Positions 21,999 to 32,425 are shown, counted from the first letter of the stretch. The stretch is DNA of 64,000 bases from Megaustenia siamemsis (GCA_032433765.1 JAVIAB010000092.1:103460564-103524563); one strand, 5' to 3'. Notes: a model not told the origin generated them from the sequence alone. Made by a program: numbers and translations.

Positions 21999-23040
21999 TT
22001 TGTTGCAAAAGGGAAAGCTGGAAAACATCAAACAGGAAATGAAAAGGTTGGATGTACAGTTATTGGAATTGTGTGAAATGGGATGCACTGGACCAAGAGA
22101 GATAAATTCTGATGAACATAAAATCATCTATTCTGGAAGTACTGAACACCAACAAGGAGTAGGTATCATTTTGGATGCAGAAAGAGCAAGAAATGTAAAA
22201 GGCTTTCGGGCAATTTCTAACAGAGTCCTTTTAGTGAAATTGAATGGAAAGCATACAAGTTTATGCACCAACAGCAGACAGTCCAGAGGAAACAGTTGAC
22301 AAATTTTACGATGAGCTTAATATGGCAGGGAGCTGCGATAGCTCAGTGGTTAGTGAACTGGACTACAAAGGACAAGAGGTAGGATCGATCCCAACCGACG
22401 GCTTCCGGTTCACCCAGCCTTTAATGGGTACCAGATTTTTTTCTGGGAAAGTAAAGCGAAACAGGCATAATACCAACCACATTACCCCAAAAAATCAGGT
22501 GCTGAAGGTCTGTAAAATTTATGGTCACTAACACCATATTCCCCATACGCCAATTGGTGTGACAGGGGTACTTTACTTTTTTTTTTTTTATAATATGCAC
22601 TTCGTAAATGCAAACTACATGAAAACACCATAGTTCTAGGGGATTTCAATGTAAAAGTAGGAAAGGAAAGAGTTGAGGAAGTAGTTGGTTATTAAGGCTT
22701 AGGCAAGAGGCATTAAATAGGTGACAAATTTATTGGGGACTGGGCAAGAACACACACAAGATGATAGAAAACACCTGGTTTAAGCAACACCCAAGACGTT
22801 TGTGGACATGGTAAAGCCCAGGAGACAACATACATAATTAAATTGATTACATAATGATAAACAATAGATTTAGAAACAGTCTGGTGTGTGTGAAAACTAG
22901 ACCAGGGGCAGATTGCAATAGTGATCATGTACCAGTTGTGGGAAAGCTTAGAGTAAAATTAAAAACAGCAAAACAAGTCTCAGTTAATATCAAGTTTAGA
23001 TTTATTCAAATAAGAAAAGCGTTTACAAGGCAAATATAAC
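21999..23040 (+). pseudogene. LINE-A endonuclease domain, split by a SINE
   Basis: The first part reads KLENIKQEMKRLDVQLLELC, then EHQQGVGIILD and RVLLVKLNGK, the N-terminal half of the EEP-type endonuclease of RTE LINEs. After the SINE it resumes with NTIVLGDFNVKVGKE, then SPGDN, IDYIMINNRFRNS and CNSDHVPVVGKLRVKL, matching GD-N, IDY and SDH motifs seen in LINE-C. Several stops (for example near 22695 and 22715) show it is dead. The true start is absent. Confidence 0.8.
22325..22590 (+). mobile_element. SINE family 1, complete copy
   Basis: The head is tRNA-like with A box TAGCTCAGTGGTTAGTG and B box GGATCGATCCC. A central block TAATGGGTACC...TCTGGGAAAGTAAAG follows, then a 3' region with GGTCACTAACACCATAT and a GGGGTACTTTAC-(T)n end. 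TAATATG at 22318-22324 recurs at 22591-22597 as target-site duplication. Pol III transcription from the internal boxes is the known mode for such elements. It splits the LINE-A endonuclease. Confidence 0.88.
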
Positions 23041-23547
23041 ATCACAATTCAGAACCGGTACAAAGCAATAGAGAAGATACAAAGCATTGATGAACAGTGG
23101 GAAATGCTAAAAGAGTCAATGCAACAAATATAAAAAGAATTAATACTGCCAGTGAGAGCAAATTTAAGAAAGAAAAGGATGACAGATGACATTCTACAGT
23201 TGATGAATACAAGAAGAAGAAATAAGGATAACAAAGATGAGTATAAGAGATTAAATAAAGAAATTGTAATGAAGTAAAAGAAGTATGGCTAAAAGAGAGA
23301 TGCAAAGAGATTGAGATGCAACAAAAAAGAGATGCCAAAGTCATATACAGACAAATTGAAGAATTAACAGGAAGAAAAACACAATCAAAGACTGAATGTC
23401 TTAGATCAAAGGAAAGAAGAACTGTTGATTTAACATGAAAGCATAAGGGAAAGATGGACAGAATACATTAAAGATCTTTATAATCATGAACAAACGGAAG
23501 TAAATATTAAGGATAATGGAGAAGGACCAGAAATACTCAGAGAAGAA
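23041..23547 (+). pseudogene. LINE-A linker between endonuclease and reverse transcriptase
   Basis: Lys/Arg/Glu-rich sequence in broken frames, comparable to the helical linker in LINE-C at 18200-18850. Stops in all frames. Confidence 0.65.
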
Positions 23548-24267
23548 GTGGAAGACGCCTTGCGCAATATGAAAGCAGGCAAAGCACCTGGACCAGATAA
23601 TATAACTAAAGAAGAGATTGAAGCAATGGGTGATTTTGGAATAGAAATAATAACAAAAATATTGAATATCTACAACAGCGGATTTACACCAGACGACATG
23701 CTCAAATCAATATTCATAACCCTACCAAAGAAATCGGGTGCGATTGAATGCGACGATCATCGCACAATAAGCCTTATGAGTCATATGACTAAGATATTAC
23801 TAAGAATCATCATGCGAAGAGTGCGAAACAAAATCAGTCCAGAAATTAGTGACGAACAGTGTGGTTTTGTTAGAGATAAAGGAACAAGCAATGCCATTTA
23901 TATCATAAGATCTTTAGTAGAAAAATCCATAGGGGTGAAAACAGATCTATACCTATGTTTCATAGATTACACCAAGGCATTTGATAAAGTAAAGCACCAA
24001 GAAATAATCAAAATTTTAGAAAGCATAAACGTAGACAGCAAAGATCTAAGAATAATAAAGAACACGTACTGGCAACAAACAGCAGCCATAAGAACTGGAA
24101 ATCAATTGAGAATGTTTCAACAAATAGAACAGGGTGTTAGGCAAGATTGTGTGCTGTCATCAGATTTATTTAATATGTATAGTGAGATTATTTTAAGATC
24201 CATAAGGGGCATGCGTGGAATAACAATTGGAGATCATAATATAAATAATCTGAGGTATGCTGTTGAT
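23548..24267 (+). pseudogene. LINE-A reverse transcriptase, first part
   Basis: An open frame starts with the GKAPGPDNITKEE motif and includes [50 protein letters not shown] and NNLRYA. The coding stops inside the catalytic box, where a SINE is inserted after the bases for YAVD. Compared with copy 2 and LINE-C, QDC replaces QGC and SSD replaces SPD, so the protein may already have been inactive. No start codon of its own is expected here, because RTE elements make one long protein. Confidence 0.85.
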
Positions 24268-24268
24268 A

Positions 24269-24542
24269 TGGGAGCCGCGATAGCTCAGTGGTTAGTGAAC
24301 TGGACTACAAAGGACAAGAGGTAGGGTTCAATCCCAACCAAAATTCCGGTTCTTCCGGCTTCCGGTTTACCCAGACTTTAATGGGTACCGGATTTTTTTC
24401 TGGGAGAGTAAAGTGGTACAGGCATAATACAGACCACATTACCCCAAAAATCAAGTGCCGAAGGTCTGTAAAATTTATGGTCACTAACACAGTTATCCCC
24501 TATATGCCACTTGGCGTGACGAGGGTACTTTACTTTTTTTTT
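24269..24542 (+). mobile_element. SINE family 1, complete copy inserted in the YADD box of LINE-A
   Basis: Same family as 22325-22590: head GGAGCCGCGATAGCTCAG, B box GGTTCAATCCC, same centre and same TACTTTAC-(T)n end. TATGCTGTTGATA (24256-24268) and TATGCTGATGATA (24543-24555) are the duplicated target with one difference. The duplicated word codes for the catalytic Tyr-Ala-Asp-Asp of reverse transcriptase. Confidence 0.9.
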
Positions 24543-24566
24543 TATGCTGATGATACAGCCTTAATC

Positions 24567-24687
24567 TATCTATCTATCCATCCATCCATCCATCCATCCA
24601 TCCATCCATCCATCCATCCATCCATCCATCCATCCATCCATCCATCCATCCCACCCAACCAAAACCCATCCATCCATCCATCTATTG
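24567..24687. repeat. (TCTA)n/(ATCC)n microsatellite, the 3' tail of minus-strand LINE-B
   Basis: A few TCTA units pass into a long run of ATCC, with one interruption at 24650-24668. It sits exactly at the 3' end of LINE-B copy 1, and the other LINE-B copies end in GAGATA and in (TAGA)n, so this is an expanded element tail. Confidence 0.9.
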
Positions 24688-25668
24688 ACCTTTCGAGCCG
24701 TAGCCAGCCCATAGGGCGTAGACCAAGATACTCCTCTTATCTGAATTTTTGTTCTAGCAGTTTTCAATTCTTTTAAAGATATTTTATCAAATCTCGCAAT
24801 TTGTCTCTGTTCTGTGCAAGCAGCTCTATCTCAATGAAGGAGCCAATTCCTGCTGCTCTGCCTTTCTCATCAATATTCTTCTCAGTTTCTCTCTGGGTCT
24901 TCCTATTTTTTTCTTACCTGTTATTTCCCACATAAGGGCTTGCTTTGCTATTCGGTTATTATCTCTTCTCATCACATGTCCAACATATGACCATCATCTT
25001 TTCTTTATTACTGAAGATATTAGTGGTTGATTGGCGATTTCTCTAATTTCCTCGTTTGTTTTTAATTCGTTCCACGCTATACCAAGTATTTTCCTTAGAC
25101 ATTTATTTTCAAATGCGTTCAACTTTGTTTCTATATCTCTTGTTGTTTTCCAGCTTTTACATGCATACGTAAGGGTTGATAGTACATTTGATTTGAATAG
25201 CCTAAGTTTTGTGTTTGTGCTGATGAGTTTTGATTTCCACAACATTTCAAGGCTTCTGAAAGACATTGCTGCTTTAGCTATTCTGATACTAATTTCTTTG
25301 CTTCTATCCCCTTCTCGATCAATGTGACTTCCAAGATAGATAAAGTGATCGATCTCTTCCACTGGTTTGTTTTCCATGTATATTTTGTCATCTTTTGGAA
25401 TTAAGCTTTTCATGACTTTAGTCTTTTCATGATTGATCTCAAGCCCAATTTTGCTGGCTATTGATGATAGTTCATTTGTGTTTTCCTGCATTGTTTTTAT
25501 CTGGCTGCTGATGAGGACTATGTCATCAGCAAAGTCAAGGTCCTCCAAATGGTCTCCTTGTATCCATTCAATGCCTTTATTACCAGTGCAGCATTTCTTC
25601 ATTATGAAGTCCATAACAACTCCAAATAACAAAGGCGATAATATATATCCTTGTTTAACCCCAGTTAT
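24688..25668 (-). pseudogene. LINE-B copy 1, reverse transcriptase 3' half
   Basis: Minus strand. Coding starts at about 25668 with TGVKQGYILSPLLF-like sequence, then FADDIVLISSQIK and HFIYLGSHIDREGD. The open 212-residue segment ends with a frame change at about 24994, and the end of the protein (GHVMRRDNN-like, then a GK-K-GRPR block) follows in broken frame. It is nearly the same as copy 2 at 27838-29282. AGCCTTAATC (24557-24566) and AGTCTTAATC (25669-25678) are the duplicated target. It interrupts LINE-A just after the YADD box. The copy is 5'-truncated. Confidence 0.88.
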
Positions 25669-26414
25669 AGTCTTAATCGCTAAGAGTGAAAATGAGTTAC
25701 AAGTAATGTTAGATATTCAAAGTGTGAAGGAAAGAAAAAAACAGATAGAAGTAATGGTAACAACAAAGAAAAAGTTATCACCCCAGTGCGCAATAAGGAC
25801 AAATGGAACAATATTAAAACAGGTAAATTAATTTAAATATATGGGAACAATGTTAACCTCAGATGGTAGATGTACAAATGAGGTGAGATGCAGAATGGCT
25901 CAGGCAAAAGCAGCTTTCCAAAAAATGAGCAAGATACTGTGCAATCCATTTTTGACAATAGAAACAAGAAAAACAGTTCTTAAATGTTATGTAGAGCCAG
26001 TCTTAACATATGGATGTGAATCATGGACTATAGGACAACAGACCAAAAAAATTACTGGTGTCTGTAGAAATGTGGTTTTACAGAAGAATGTTGAAAATAC
26101 CATGGACAGCTAAGAAGAGTAATGAAAATGTTCTGAAAGAGGCCAAGGCAAAAAGAGAGCTAATTTCCAATATTAGGAAGAAACAATCATCAGTTTTGGC
26201 CAAGTAATGAGAAGGGAACAGCTGGAATATATTGTGACAACTGGGAAAATTGAGGGATGAAGAGATAGAAGGAAGCCAAGAGAAAAGATACCAGACAGTT
26301 TAAGAAAATGGCTTGGCAGAAGGTTAACAACAGAAATGATAAATAACTGTCGAAATCGAAAGTTGTGGAGAGACATGATCACCTATGCTGGCAGGCATGG
26401 TATTTGATAATGAT
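25669..26414 (+). pseudogene. LINE-A copy 1, C-terminal part
   Basis: It continues from the YADD box: SENELQVMLDI in broken frame, then [54 protein letters not shown] and a decayed tail to AACTGTCGAAATCGAAAGTT. It ends near 26414 with TTTGATAATGAT. Several frameshifts. Matches copy 2 (33380-32605) and the short element at 20753. Confidence 0.83.
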
Positions 26415-26538
26415 TTTTTTATATTATCCATTTTTATTCTCTAAATATGTAGTACATCTTCCATTTTTTAATCATCTCATTTTTTATTCTTATTATTATC
26501 TCTCTTTGATTTACTTGTCCCGTTTAATCTTGATATAG
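26415..26538. other. AT-rich spacer
   Basis: Between the LINE-A end and the hAT-like relic. Nothing recognised. Confidence 0.4.
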
Positions 26539-27755
26539 TTAAAGGGAAGCCATTTCAATCCAACACTGCCCTGGTAATGTTTTATTAATACTCCACTCAT
26601 TAATTTTCTGAGAAGTAACAAACTGCTTCATGTAAGCATATAAGTCATACATTTCATTTTCTGGAAAGTCGACTGATGGTATGTTTTGACTCACTAATGA
26701 TGAAGATTTCTGAATATCTTCACAAGTTGGTGTTCTGTTCAACATTACCCAGCTGTAGACCTCAAGGTTTTGAAAATTATTTGCAGCCCATTTCTTCAAA
26801 TATCTTAAAGCTGTTATGTAGAATGAAGAAACACTGGCTTTAAACTTGTTCACATCATCCTGTGGAATTCCTTCCATTTCCAGCTTGTCAAGAATAAGCT
26901 TAACTCTTGATGGCAAGAAACCATCTTCCAGTTTTGACTCCAAGATAGTTCTCAACCCATTGATGTTGTCAATTACTTCAAAAACAGTGACCACCTGTCC
27001 CTCTACTTTCTGCACCCCCAAAATTATAATTTGTGTTGTCTGCACATAATGCAACTACTTTCATTTCTAAACCTTTTTCCGCTAGACAGTCATTAATAAA
27101 ACTATTAATAATATCAGATGTTTCTCCTGGCAATGACTTCAGTTCTAATATTTTAAGTTTCAGCCCTTATTGTGATCAAAGTATCTGACAAACAAAGGAA
27201 AATATCTTGATTTTCTTGTGGTTGGAGGCATCTGTCAGTCAGTATGGAAATAAATGTAGAGGTTTCTAGGTCACATCTCAACTTGTTTTGAACATGAGGT
27301 GTGAACACATTTTGAATAATGGCTTCTGTTTTTGTACATGCACAAGCAAATTTTGGTTCTAAAGTAACCTGAAGTAATTTTGATGTATAGTCCATAGATC
27401 TAAATGTATGATTGTGTATCACTGTATGATTGTGTATCACTGTATGATTGTGTATCACTGTATGATTGTGTATCACTGTATGAGAGGCAAATGCACCTTC
27501 TTCAACAGCTAATTGTTCTCCTTTGTCACCAATCTGTTACGCTCGAAAAAATATTGTTAACGACGAGCTTGATGCAGCTGTAGCGACGACTCTCTTATAT
27601 TTCACACTATTTATGTAACTCTTAATATCACCACATTCACTATAGTTAATAAAAAACCCAGAGGCACATATACTACATCTTACAGTGAAGTCTGATATAG
27701 ACTTTTTTAGAAAGGGGTTTTCCTGTTGTAAATCTTGATTTAACTGCATTTACGT
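26539..27755 (-). pseudogene. hAT-like transposase relic with BED-type zinc finger start
   Basis: Minus strand. The N-terminal piece (27749 to 27537) has FLKKSISDF, CSICASGFF and a His pattern like the first domain of hAT-derived proteins. Next comes GDKGEQLAVEEGAFASHT, an 18-bp repeat, then RSMDYTSKLL, CTKTEAIIQNVF and ILTDR (a catalytic-type Asp in this family). The third piece (27054 to 26539) reads FYITALRYLKKWA, EVYSWVMLNRTPTCEDIQ and YAYMKQFVTSQ. These follow the layout of hAT-related proteins, from memory. Frame changes near 27060-27175 and 27537 break it, and the C-terminal dimerisation region is absent. Confidence 0.65.
27408..27480. repeat. 18-bp tandem repeat inside the hAT-like relic, 4 copies
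   Basis: ATGATTGTGTATCACTGT is repeated four times. On the minus strand it codes in frame for HNHTVI repeats, an in-frame expansion of a motif present once in the ancestral gene by inference. Confidence 0.92.
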
Positions 27756-27837
27756 TTTGATGCCATTTGTTGCAACAATTACAAACTTTACAAACTAACT
27801 ATAGTTTAAATAATAATTTTCTATGACTATAACATAT

Positions 27838-29282
27838 ATTGGAAAACAGAGAAGACGCCTCATAAATGGAAAAAAGGAATCATTGTTAAGATCCCAAAAA
27901 AGGGCAATCTTAGAGATTGTAACAACTGGAGAGGCGTGACACTTTTGTCAGTTGCCTCAAAGTTATTCTGTAAAATCATCCTAAATAGAATAAAGGATTC
28001 AATAGATACAGTAATGCGTGAAGAACAGGCTGGGTTTAGAAAAGGGAGAAGCTGTCTTGACCACATTTTCACTCTACGACTTATATTGGAGGAACACATT
28101 GAAAAGCAAAAACCTTTTGTACTTAACTTCATCGACTTCAAAAAAGCATTTGATAGTATTCATAGAGATTCTTTGTGGAAAATTCTGAAGCAATATGGCT
28201 TACCATCAAAAATCATAAATATTATCAAAGACATGTATGATGGTTACACATGTGCAGTTCGAACAGAGGAAGGACTGAGCGAATGTTTCCCAATAGAAAC
28301 TGGGGTTAAACAAGGATGTATTTTATCGCCCTTGTTATTTGGAATTGTTATGGACTTCATAATGAAGAAATGCTGCACTGGTAATAAAGGCATCGAATGG
28401 ATACAAGGAGACCATTTGGAGGACCTCGACTTTGCTGATGACATAGTGCTCATCAGCAGTCAGATAAAAACGATGCAGGAAAACACAAATGAACTATCAT
28501 CAATAGCCAGCAAAATTGGGCTTGAGGTCAATCATGAAAAGACTAAAGTCATGAAAAGTTTAATTCCAACAAGTGACAAAATATACATGGAAAACAAACC
28601 AGTAGAAGAGATCGATCACTTTATCTATCTTGGAAGTCACATTGATCGAGAAGGGGATACGAGCAAAGAAATTAGAATCAGACTGGCTAAAGCAGCAATG
28701 TCTTTCAGAAGCCTTGAAAAGTTGTGGAAATCAAAACTCATTAGCACAAACACAAAACTTAGGCTATTCAAATCAAATGTACTATCAACCCTTACGTATG
28801 CGTGTGAAAGCTGGAAAACAACAAGAGATATAGAAACAAAGTTGAACGCATTCGAAAATAAATGTCTAAGGAAAATACTTGGTATAGAATGGAACGAATT
28901 CAAAACAAACGAGGAAATTAGAGAAATCGCCAATCAACCACTAATATCTTCAGTAATAAAGAAAAGACGATGGTCATACGTTGGACATGTGATGAGAAGA
29001 GATAATAATCGAATAGCAAAGCAAGCCCTCATATGGGAAACAACAGGTAAAAGAAAAAGAGGAAGACCCAGGGAGACACTGAGAAGAACATTGATGAGAG
29101 AGGCAAGAGCAGCAGGAATCGGCTCCATCAATGAGATAGAACTGCTTGCACAGAACAGAGACAGATGGCGAGATTTGATAAAATATCTTTAAAAGAAAAC
29201 TGCTAGAACAAAAATTCATATAGGAGAAGGTGTATCTTGGTCTACGCCCTATGGGCCGGTTACGGCTCGAAAGGCTACAGAG
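27838..29282 (+). mobile_element. LINE-B copy 2, 5'-truncated, with target-site duplications
   Basis: ATAACATAT occurs at 27829-27837 and 29283-29291, a 9-bp duplicated target. The element begins within reverse transcriptase (KWKKGIIVKIPKKGNLRDC), keeps one open frame to its stop at 29192, and has a 90-bp 3' UTR (GTCTACGCCCTATGGGCCG) ending in GAGATA. It lies directly 5' of the hAT-like relic, in the opposite orientation. Three copies occur in the window. Confidence 0.9.
27843..29192 (+). CDS. LINE-B reverse transcriptase and C-terminal domain, open
   Basis: This is the longest undamaged reverse transcriptase frame in the window: 450 codons open from the 5' truncation, first ATG at 27936 (418 residues). 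Counting from that ATG: FIDFKKAFDSI at 65-75, GVKQGCILSPLLF at 123-135, the catalytic FADD at 166-169, GHVMRRDNN starting at 350 and GKRKRGRPRETL starting at 371. Endonuclease and the first reverse transcriptase block are lost by truncation, so the product could not retrotranspose by itself. The layout and C-terminal GRPR motif suggest an RTE-related clade. The absence of stops suggests recent insertion. Confidence 0.85.
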   Translation, partial: KTEKTPHKWKKGIIVKIPKKGNLRDCNNWRGVTLLSVASKLFCKIILNRIKDSIDTVMREEQAGFRKGRSCLDHIFTLRLILEEHIEKQKPFVLNFIDFKKAFDSIHRDSLWKILKQYGLPSKIINIIKDMYDGYTCAVRTEEGLSECFPIETGVKQGCILSPLLFGIVMDFIMKKCCTGNKGIEWIQGDHLEDLDFADDIVLISSQIKTMQENTNELSSIASKIGLEVNHEKTKVMKSLIPTSDKIYMENKPVEEIDHFIYLGSHIDREGDTSKEIRIRLAKAAMSFRSLEKLWKSKLISTNTKLRLFKSNVLSTLTYACESWKTTRDIETKLNAFENKCLRKILGIEWNEFKTNEEIREIANQPLISSVIKKRRWSYVGHVMRRDNNRIAKQALIWETTGKRKRGRPRETLRRTLMREARAAGIGSINEIELLAQNRDRWRDLIKYL

Positions 29283-29291
29283 ATAACATAT

Positions 29292-29762
29292 GCATAACAT
29301 AAGTTCATAAACATTAAAATGTGAAGTAACTGAATAATAGCACAATGTAAATTCAATCTAATGAATGCAATAATCTCTATCACTAAACAGCACAATAAAA
29401 AAAATTAGTTCGTTGATAAACGAAAGTAACACAATGAATATACAGGAATATGAAGTGTCGTGGCCGCAAAGATGCTACTTGTTGAGTTTCAGTTTCAGTA
29501 TACAAGATTTAAAATTTGGAGCACATGTTACTGTTACTATTTCATCAAATGAACAGCTAGTTCAACCTTTAAAACATTTTCAACACAAGAGAGGAATAAT
29601 GTCTATTTTTAATTCAAAGAGAAGTTTACCATACTGGCAAAATTGGTAAACGTTTGTGCCCCTAATGTATTTTAATAAATCCGGGCTAAAAAATTGGGAT
29701 GTATCCGGGACGAAGGCTGAAAAAATAGTTAAAAAATTGAGACGTCTGTTCACTTTACACAT
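29292..29762. other. Unassigned AT-rich sequence
   Basis: A 78-codon ORF at 29413-29649 has no features I recognise. No repeat seen. Confidence 0.4.
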
Positions 29763-29955
29763 CATGCTTGTACAAATAAGAAAAGTGCATTTTTGTTATA
29801 TTGTGCCCCACTTTATGCTCATATGAGTTAGAAAAGTACATTTTCTTTAATTTGTGACCCACAACATGCTTGTACGAATTAGAAAGTGCATTATCATTTA
29901 TATTGTGCCCCACTTTATGCTCGTACAAATTAGAAAAGTGCTTAGCGTTATATTT
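29763..29955. repeat. 51-bp tandem repeat, 3.7 copies
   Basis: Units start at 29763, 29814, 29865 and 29916 with CATGCTTGTACAAAT or variants, then AGAAAAGTGCAT and TTGTGCCCCAC. Copies 1 and 3, and 2 and 4, are the more similar pairs. Confidence 0.88.
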
Positions 29956-30048
29956 TGCTTGTGGAAAGCTGTCATGCAAAAATATCTTATTTGCTACCAG
30001 AGTTCTGAGAGAAACTTTTTTTAGTAATTGCTTCATGTTTGTCTTCAG

Positions 30049-30397
30049 CAGTCATATGGGAGCTAGTCAGAGGATGTACAGTCGACATGGGACCATTGCT
30101 GGTGCCTACTGCCATGAACGACCTATCTCTACTAAAAGCTGCTACCTGCATGATTCCTGGTCAGCTCACAGCAGAGCTAACCACAAACCCAGCACTGCTG
30201 CTGTTGAGCACAAGTGTTATAATTGTCCAGAATTAAAACCTGAGAAACAAAGTGCAGCTGGTCGCACAGATTCCATCTGCACACCAGACTTTGGAGTCCA
30301 AAGCAGAAATGGAGTGAGTTCTCCTGTGCTCATAAATGTCAACTTTACCACAAACTGCACCTTCATTTCAGCTGTCAGAAACATCAACCAACAGTGA
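30049..30397 (+). CDS. Candidate terminal exon or ORF, Cys-rich, not recognised
   Basis: The segment after CATGTTTGTCTTCAG is visibly richer in G and C than its surroundings and is open to a TGA at 30395-30397. The reading has several cysteines (AYCHERPISTKSCYLHDSW, HKCYNCPELKPEKQSAAGR, SICTPDFGVQ and NFTTNCTFI with a glycosylation-type NFT/NCT pair). That would suit a secreted or extracellular protein, but I do not recognise a family. A second frame is open from 30246 to a donor-like AAAG|GTAGAAGC at 30454, so the frame is not settled. It could also be part of an old repeat. Confidence 0.3.
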
Positions 30398-31198
30398 ACA
30401 TCTTCAGAAAGTTTTGTCTCTTGGTGTGTCACATCAACCACCAGACAACGACAAAGGTAGAAGCTAGTGTAACCAGCATACTTGATTCTTTAAAGTGTTA
30501 CTTGACCATACCTTCCATATGAAATGTTTTTTCCATATATAATGCGGTTTTTGTGTTTTTTTTTTTAAAATATGGCCCACACTCTCAATTAATAAAAAAA
30601 ATAAAGACCATTTATTTGTGTGAAATTCTGCATTTTGTTCCTTCTTAAAATTACTCTACACATAACATTATTCAAAAACTGTATATTGGCTAATTCTGGA
30701 AGCTGTGAAAAGCCAAAACAAGTTACCAAGAATGGCTGAAACAACTTGCATTTTGGCACATTTAACCAGGGATATCGCATTACTAAATATACATCAGGTG
30801 AAAGGTCTAGATCACTTTGCTTGCAGTACAATTCACTGGTCAATACAGGCAAAAGTAGTGTTCTCTTTTATTTTTGAATGAAAATTACGGTCTAATATAA
30901 CCTAGAAAACTTGGTCTAAGGTTGAATGGGTTGTGCCTCGCCGAGAAGTAGGTAAAACCTCCTCAAAAAATAATTGAAGATATAAGTTCATTATCAATCC
31001 CCCCCCCCCCCTGTTCCCATGGCATGGGGTAAAAGTTGAAAGCATTTAATTTTAATTGATTTTTGCCATTATTATGGTAACACTGTCATCATGTGCTAGT
31101 TTCAAGATATTGGAATCACAAGTCACAACCACAATTGAATGCAGTAGGTCTGCTTTTTCCTATATTTATTTTCATAATTAATTTAATCACGTTAAACA
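30398..31198. other. Unassigned sequence with a C12 tract
   Basis: AT-rich. Twelve C at 31001-31012. An 87-codon minus ORF at 30589-30852 shows no recognisable motif. Confidence 0.4.
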
Positions 31199-31740
31199 GG
31201 TGCACAAACACAAAACTTAGACTGTTCAAATCAAATGTACTATCTACCCTTACGTATGCATGTGAGAGCTGGAAAACAACAAGAGATATAGAAACAAAGT
31301 TGAACGCATTTGAAAATAAATGTCTAAGGAAAATACTTGGTATAGCGTGGAACGAATTCAAAACAAAGAAATTAGATAAATCGACAATCAACCACTAATA
31401 TCTTCAGTAATCAAGAAAAGATAATGGTCATATGTTGGACATGTGATGAGGAGAAATAATAACCGAATAACAAAGCAAGCCTTCATGTGGAAAACAACAG
31501 GTAAGAGGAAAAGAGGCTGACCCATAGAGACACTGAGAAGAACATTGATGAGAGAGGCAAGAGCAGCAGGAATCAGCTCCCTCAATGAGATAGAGTTGCT
31601 TGCACAGAACGAAGTCAAATGACAAGAATTGATAAAATATCTTTAAAAGGATTGAAAACTGCTAGAATAAAAATTTAGATAAGAGAAAGAGTATCTGGGT
31701 CTATGCCCTATGGGGCAAGCTATGGCTCAAAAAGATTAAT
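31199..31740 (+). pseudogene. LINE-B copy 3, 3' end
   Basis: Nearly the same DNA as 28742-29275 of copy 2, from CACAAACACAAAACTTAG to the GTCTATGCCCTATGGGGC 3' UTR, ending in (TAGA)n. Frameshifts near 31367 and 31415 and a stop near 31518 kill it. No clear target-site duplication seen. Confidence 0.88.
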
Positions 31741-32112
31741 AGATAGATAGAAACATAGCTGACCAAAACAATTTGACGTTATTTTCACAAAATTTGAGTG
31801 ATCAACTGATCTCTCTGCCTATTAATTCATGTCAAAATATGAACAATGTTTTAAAGAAGTGAAGCATCTCCGCTAACAAAGCGGGCACCAGCCATATTCA
31901 TTGTCTGCCAAATCGCCCAATTCTGTCAATAGCTTTGCATTTTAAAATGTTTAATAAATGACTGGATAATATTGAAATAAAAAGAGGATTTTTAAATTGA
32001 GCAGTAGTTAATCAACATAAAAGCCATATTTGAAAGAAATCTGATGACGACAACCCTGGTACATGGTGACAATGTCGTGCCGAGATGAAACTTCTTGCAG
32101 GAACTATTATTA
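31741..32112. other. Unassigned sequence
   Basis: No ORF and no repeat match. It contains CTGATGACGACA...TGTCG near 32040, considered and rejected as a ribozyme. Confidence 0.4.
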
Positions 32113-32425
32113 TTTTAAATATTTAATAGTATTTATGATATTTAATATTTAATAGTATTTATGATATTTAATATTTATAGTATTTATGATATTTAATATT
32201 TAATAGTATTTATGATATTTAATAGTATTTATGATATTTAATAGTATTTATGATATTTAATAGTATTTATAATATTTAATATTTAATATTATTTATGGTA
32301 TTTAATATTTAATAGTATTTATGATATTTAATATTTAATAGTATTCATGATATTTAATATTTATAGTATTTATGATATTTAATATTTATAAGTATTATTT
32401 ATGATATTTAATATTTACTATTATA
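32113..32425. repeat. AT-only minisatellite, 14-26 bp units
   Basis: Words TATTTAATAGTATTTATGA and ATATTTAATATTTA alternate, giving units of about 17 and 26 bp. Almost no C or G. Confidence 0.9.

Larger units (their letters stand above)
21997..26414 (+). mobile_element. LINE-A copy 1, RTE/BovB-like, carrying three nested insertions
   Basis: The pieces read in order on the plus strand: start of endonuclease (21999-22324), SINE, rest of endonuclease and linker (22591-23547), reverse transcriptase to its catalytic box (23548-24267), SINE, a 24-bp piece (24543-24566), a minus-strand LINE-B, then the C-terminal part (25669-26400) and a 3' end of TTTGATAATGAT. Each insertion has its own duplicated target. 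LINE-A copy 2 (32605-34292, minus) shows the uninterrupted sequence at the YADD box. Confidence 0.88.

Noticed and set aside
22325..22400. Functional tRNA gene
   Set aside because: The A and B boxes belong to a SINE head with a SINE body, target duplications and a second copy; cloverleaf pairing is not kept.
32035..32095. Hammerhead ribozyme at CTGATGACGACA...TGTCG...GAAAC
   Set aside because: The CUGAUGA and GAAAC words and a 5-bp stem are present, but nine bases lie between the stem and GAAAC, so the core cannot form as required.
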